Shown here: positions 32,462-33,006 of the stretch, one piece after another
How the letters are laid out: each line of letters begins with the position of its first letter
Numbering within the stretch: the first letter of the stretch is position 1
Origin: Collinsella sp.
GTDB lineage: Bacteria > Actinomycetota > Coriobacteriia > Coriobacteriales > Coriobacteriaceae
Direction of reading: 5' to 3'
Assembly: GCA_019414515.1 (NCBI GenBank)
Contig: DXLX01000041.1
Coordinates: 1-33,006, forward strand
DNA: 33,006 nucleotides
The notes under the pieces: model-generated
What the model saw: the letters and a program-made list of their open reading frames with translations, nothing else
Told to the model about the DNA's origin: nothing
Database searches by the model: none
Translations under genes and position numbers: made by a program

Positions 32462-33006
32462 CTAGCGCGCGAACTCCCGTAAGAGCGCGTCTTCCACTTC
32501 CCGAAGCGAAAGGGCCCCGCCTCCCTCGGCGGGACGGGTGACCACGATGCAGCGCGCTCCCGCGTCACGCGCGGCGGCGAGCTTCTCGGCCGTACCGCCT
32601 ACGGTTCCCGAGTCCTTGGTCACAAGCCACTGGGCGCCCACCTGCCGAAGCATCGCCTCGTTGAGCTCGCGGGTGAAGGGCCCCTGCATGCCGATGACGT
32701 GCGACGGCGAAAACCCCGCGTCGATGCACTTCGTTATAGCACCGGGCAGCGGGAGCACACGCACGAAGAAGCGCTCCGCGAAATCGGCGACGCGCGTGTA
32801 GGGAGCAAGCTCCTTGCTCCCCGTCGTGAGAAGCGCGCGACCCGGGTTCTCGGAGAGAAAGCGCGCCGCGCAGGCGATCGACGCGACCGACACGACGCCT
32901 TTGGGCAGCGACTCGGCCGGGCGCGCAAGGCGCAGGCATCGTGCACCCACGGCGAGCGAAGCGGCCTGGATGTTGCCGCTTGCGAGCGTAGCGAAGGGGT
33001 GCGTGG
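32462..33006 (-). CDS. cobK: Precorrin-6A reductase (CobK/CbiJ), 5' end outside window
   Basis: The frame is open from the window edge to the TAG at 32462, giving about 181 residues of the C-terminal portion. It includes THPFA (the conserved D-A-T-H-P-F/Y-A motif lies right at the edge), LLTTGSKELAPY, GMQGPFTRELN and VTKDSGTVGGTAEKL, all marks of precorrin-6A (or cobalt-precorrin-6A) reductase of cobalamin synthesis. The family has about 250 residues, so 60-70 are missing. A GTG inside (32950) should not be taken as the start. It suggests a cobalamin gene cluster beyond the right edge. Confidence 0.85.
   Translation of the reverse strand, partial: THPFATLASGNIQAASLAVGARCLRLARPAESLPKGVVSVASIACAARFLSENPGRALLTTGSKELAPYTRVADFAERFFVRVLPLPGAITKCIDAGFSPSHVIGMQGPFTRELNEAMLRQVGAQWLVTKDSGTVGGTAEKLAAARDAGARCIVVTRPAEGGGALSLREVEDALLREFAR

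Noticed and set aside
32374..32568. 64-aa minus-strand frame overlapping the cobK end
   Set aside because: Only its last part resembles transposase; the start lies inside cobK in another frame, so it is listed as a pseudogene remnant instead of a gene.

Overview
The window is a GC-rich (roughly 60 %) bacterial chromosomal segment. The glgC/glgD pair, the priA-def-fmt-rsmB order, the formyl-Met and L-serine dehydratase genes and the overall codon use fit a gut actinobacterium of class Coriobacteriia, most likely Collinsella-like. That placement is inference; no rRNA or taxon-specific marker is present.

Left edge to 2.3 kb: a dyad-rich segment that looks like a folded RNA (11-260), a minus-strand tRNA-Ala(GGC) with a good promoter and two hairpins behind it, and a minus-strand pair made of a HAD phosphatase/phosphoglucomutase-like gene and a thiamine pyrophosphokinase-like gene.

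2.3-15.6 kb: a glycogen/alpha-glucan module on the plus strand, glgB-glgP-glgC-glgD-glgA followed by a fused GH13 amylase/GH77 4-alpha-glucanotransferase. GlgC/GlgD make ADP-glucose, GlgA extends the chain, GlgB branches it, GlgP phosphorolyses it, and the fusion enzyme probably takes over debranching and malto-oligosaccharide recycling. Two features stand out. GlgB and GlgA, the first and last enzymes of the cluster, carry long Lys/Ala/Thr-rich histone H1-like C-terminal tails that share a TRKR motif. A repeated TGGTAAAAC box lies upstream of both glgB and the fusion gene, suggesting one regulator for both.

15.6-23.3 kb: a small zinc-ribbon protein, then minus-strand housekeeping genes priA-def-fmt-rsmB (replication restart, N-terminal formyl-Met cycle, 16S rRNA methylation) and gltX. 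23.5-26.8 kb: metK and sdaA (plus strand). 27-32.3 kb: a membrane-anchored L,D-transpeptidase and a MacAB/YknXYZ-like export system (adaptor, ATPase, permease) with overlapping genes. Right edge: a decayed IS21-type transposase scrap and the 3' part of a cobK-like gene of cobalamin synthesis on the minus strand.

The intergenic spaces hold at least seven long inverted repeats (66-132 bp; arms 13-41 bp) with changing loops. Two belong to one clear family (GTTGCGGTGAA arms), and three share a TGGGA(C/T)GGGG core. With the enzyme tails and the shared operator, these are the most promising undescribed items.
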